Assembly: GCA_018968995.1 (NCBI GenBank)
Contig: JAGWZD010000123.1
Span: 1-6,342, forward strand
Source: Bdellovibrionales bacterium
Lineage (GTDB): Bacteria; Bdellovibrionota; UBA1018
Direction: 5' to 3'
DNA: 6,342 nt
The position numbers were made by a program, and so were the translations under genes. Below, in pieces: positions 6,175 to 6,342 of this stretch. Each line of letters begins with the position of its first letter. Positions within the stretch are counted from its first letter, which is position 1. Under the pieces are notes generated by a model. The model did not search any database and was not told the DNA's origin. It was given only the letters and a program-made list of their open reading frames with translations.

Positions 6175-6342
6175 ATGCCGCGATTTCGCCGACAAAAACT
6201 TGTGAATTTGATTTTACTTTCGTGCTTCATTCAGTTTGGCGCATTTTTAGCGATTCACTGGTCCATTGCGAATCCTGTCGCATTGCCCAAGCGACCCTTG
6301 AAAATTTTAGCGCTCGGGGACTCTCTCACAGAGGGATATGGT
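6175..6342 (+). CDS. GDSL/SGNH-family hydrolase (TesA-like), cut at window edge
   Basis: The visible 56 codons start a hydrolase of the SGNH/GDSL class. After a basic N-terminus (PRFRRQK) comes a hydrophobic segment, about residues 9-28 (LVNLILLSCFIQFGAFLAIH), then a linker, then the block I strand and catalytic serine motif KILALGDSLTEGYG at 43-56 with Ser50 as the nucleophile. That spacing is typical of TesA-like acyl-CoA thioesterase, lysophospholipase or arylesterase enzymes, which act in the periplasm. The hydrophobic segment could be an export signal or an inner-membrane anchor. LLSC at 14-17 resembles a lipobox, but the hydrophobic stretch continues past the Cys, which argues against a standard lipoprotein. 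The Asn/Gly and Asp-His parts of the active site lie outside the window, so the substrate cannot be judged. The ATG at 6175 is the likely start; a GTG at codon 10 is an alternative. Confidence 0.85.
   Translation, partial: MPRFRRQKLVNLILLSCFIQFGAFLAIHWSIANPVALPKRPLKILALGDSLTEGYG

Noticed and set aside
1..6342. A defence, toxin-antitoxin or mobile-element system.
   Set aside because: No recombinase, nuclease, restriction, toxin, CRISPR repeat or terminal inverted repeats could be recognised, and codon use and GC look even across the window.

Overview
The window is a compact, gene-dense piece of a Gram-negative bacterial chromosome. GC looks close to half, genes abut or overlap by a few bases, and there is no tRNA, rRNA, insertion sequence, CRISPR array or phage gene. 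The best guess for the source is a predatory or delta-type lineage such as Bdellovibrionota. This rests mainly on the architecture of the HD-GYP-like protein and its YecE-like partner, and is held at about 0.4. The MnmA protein looks more like gammaproteobacterial versions, so the assignment stays open.

Layout. From the left edge to 1813 on the minus strand lie two genes read toward the left edge. The upstream one is a 356-residue class I SAM-dependent methyltransferase. The downstream one, cut by the window edge, is a universal-stress protein with two Usp domains that probably starts at a GTG. An 80-bp divergent spacer separates them from a plus-strand pair. The first of that pair is a 449-residue signalling-type protein with a receiver-like N-terminus, a middle module and a degenerate HD-GYP domain. 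The second is a 213-residue YecE/DUF72-like protein whose start codon overlaps the upstream stop (TAATG). The pair ends in a 21-bp tail-to-tail overlap with a small minus-strand gene (142 residues) that resembles a stripped-down methyltransferase fold. A 159-bp divergent spacer follows.

The right third holds mnmA (tRNA 2-thiouridylase, complete, all catalytic residues present), which converges on a secreted NTF2/SnoaL-like protein on the minus strand. Across a 59-bp divergent spacer begins a membrane-anchored or exported GDSL/SGNH hydrolase that runs off the right edge.

How the genes fit together. Only two groupings are supported by layout: methyltransferase plus Usp, and HD-GYP-like plus YecE-like, the latter probably translationally coupled. 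The others look like independent housekeeping or hypothetical genes. I found no clear new multi-gene system. The most distinctive item is the HD-GYP-like protein, which keeps most metal-binding residues but has lost the signature residues, coupled to a YecE-like TIM-barrel protein of unknown function.
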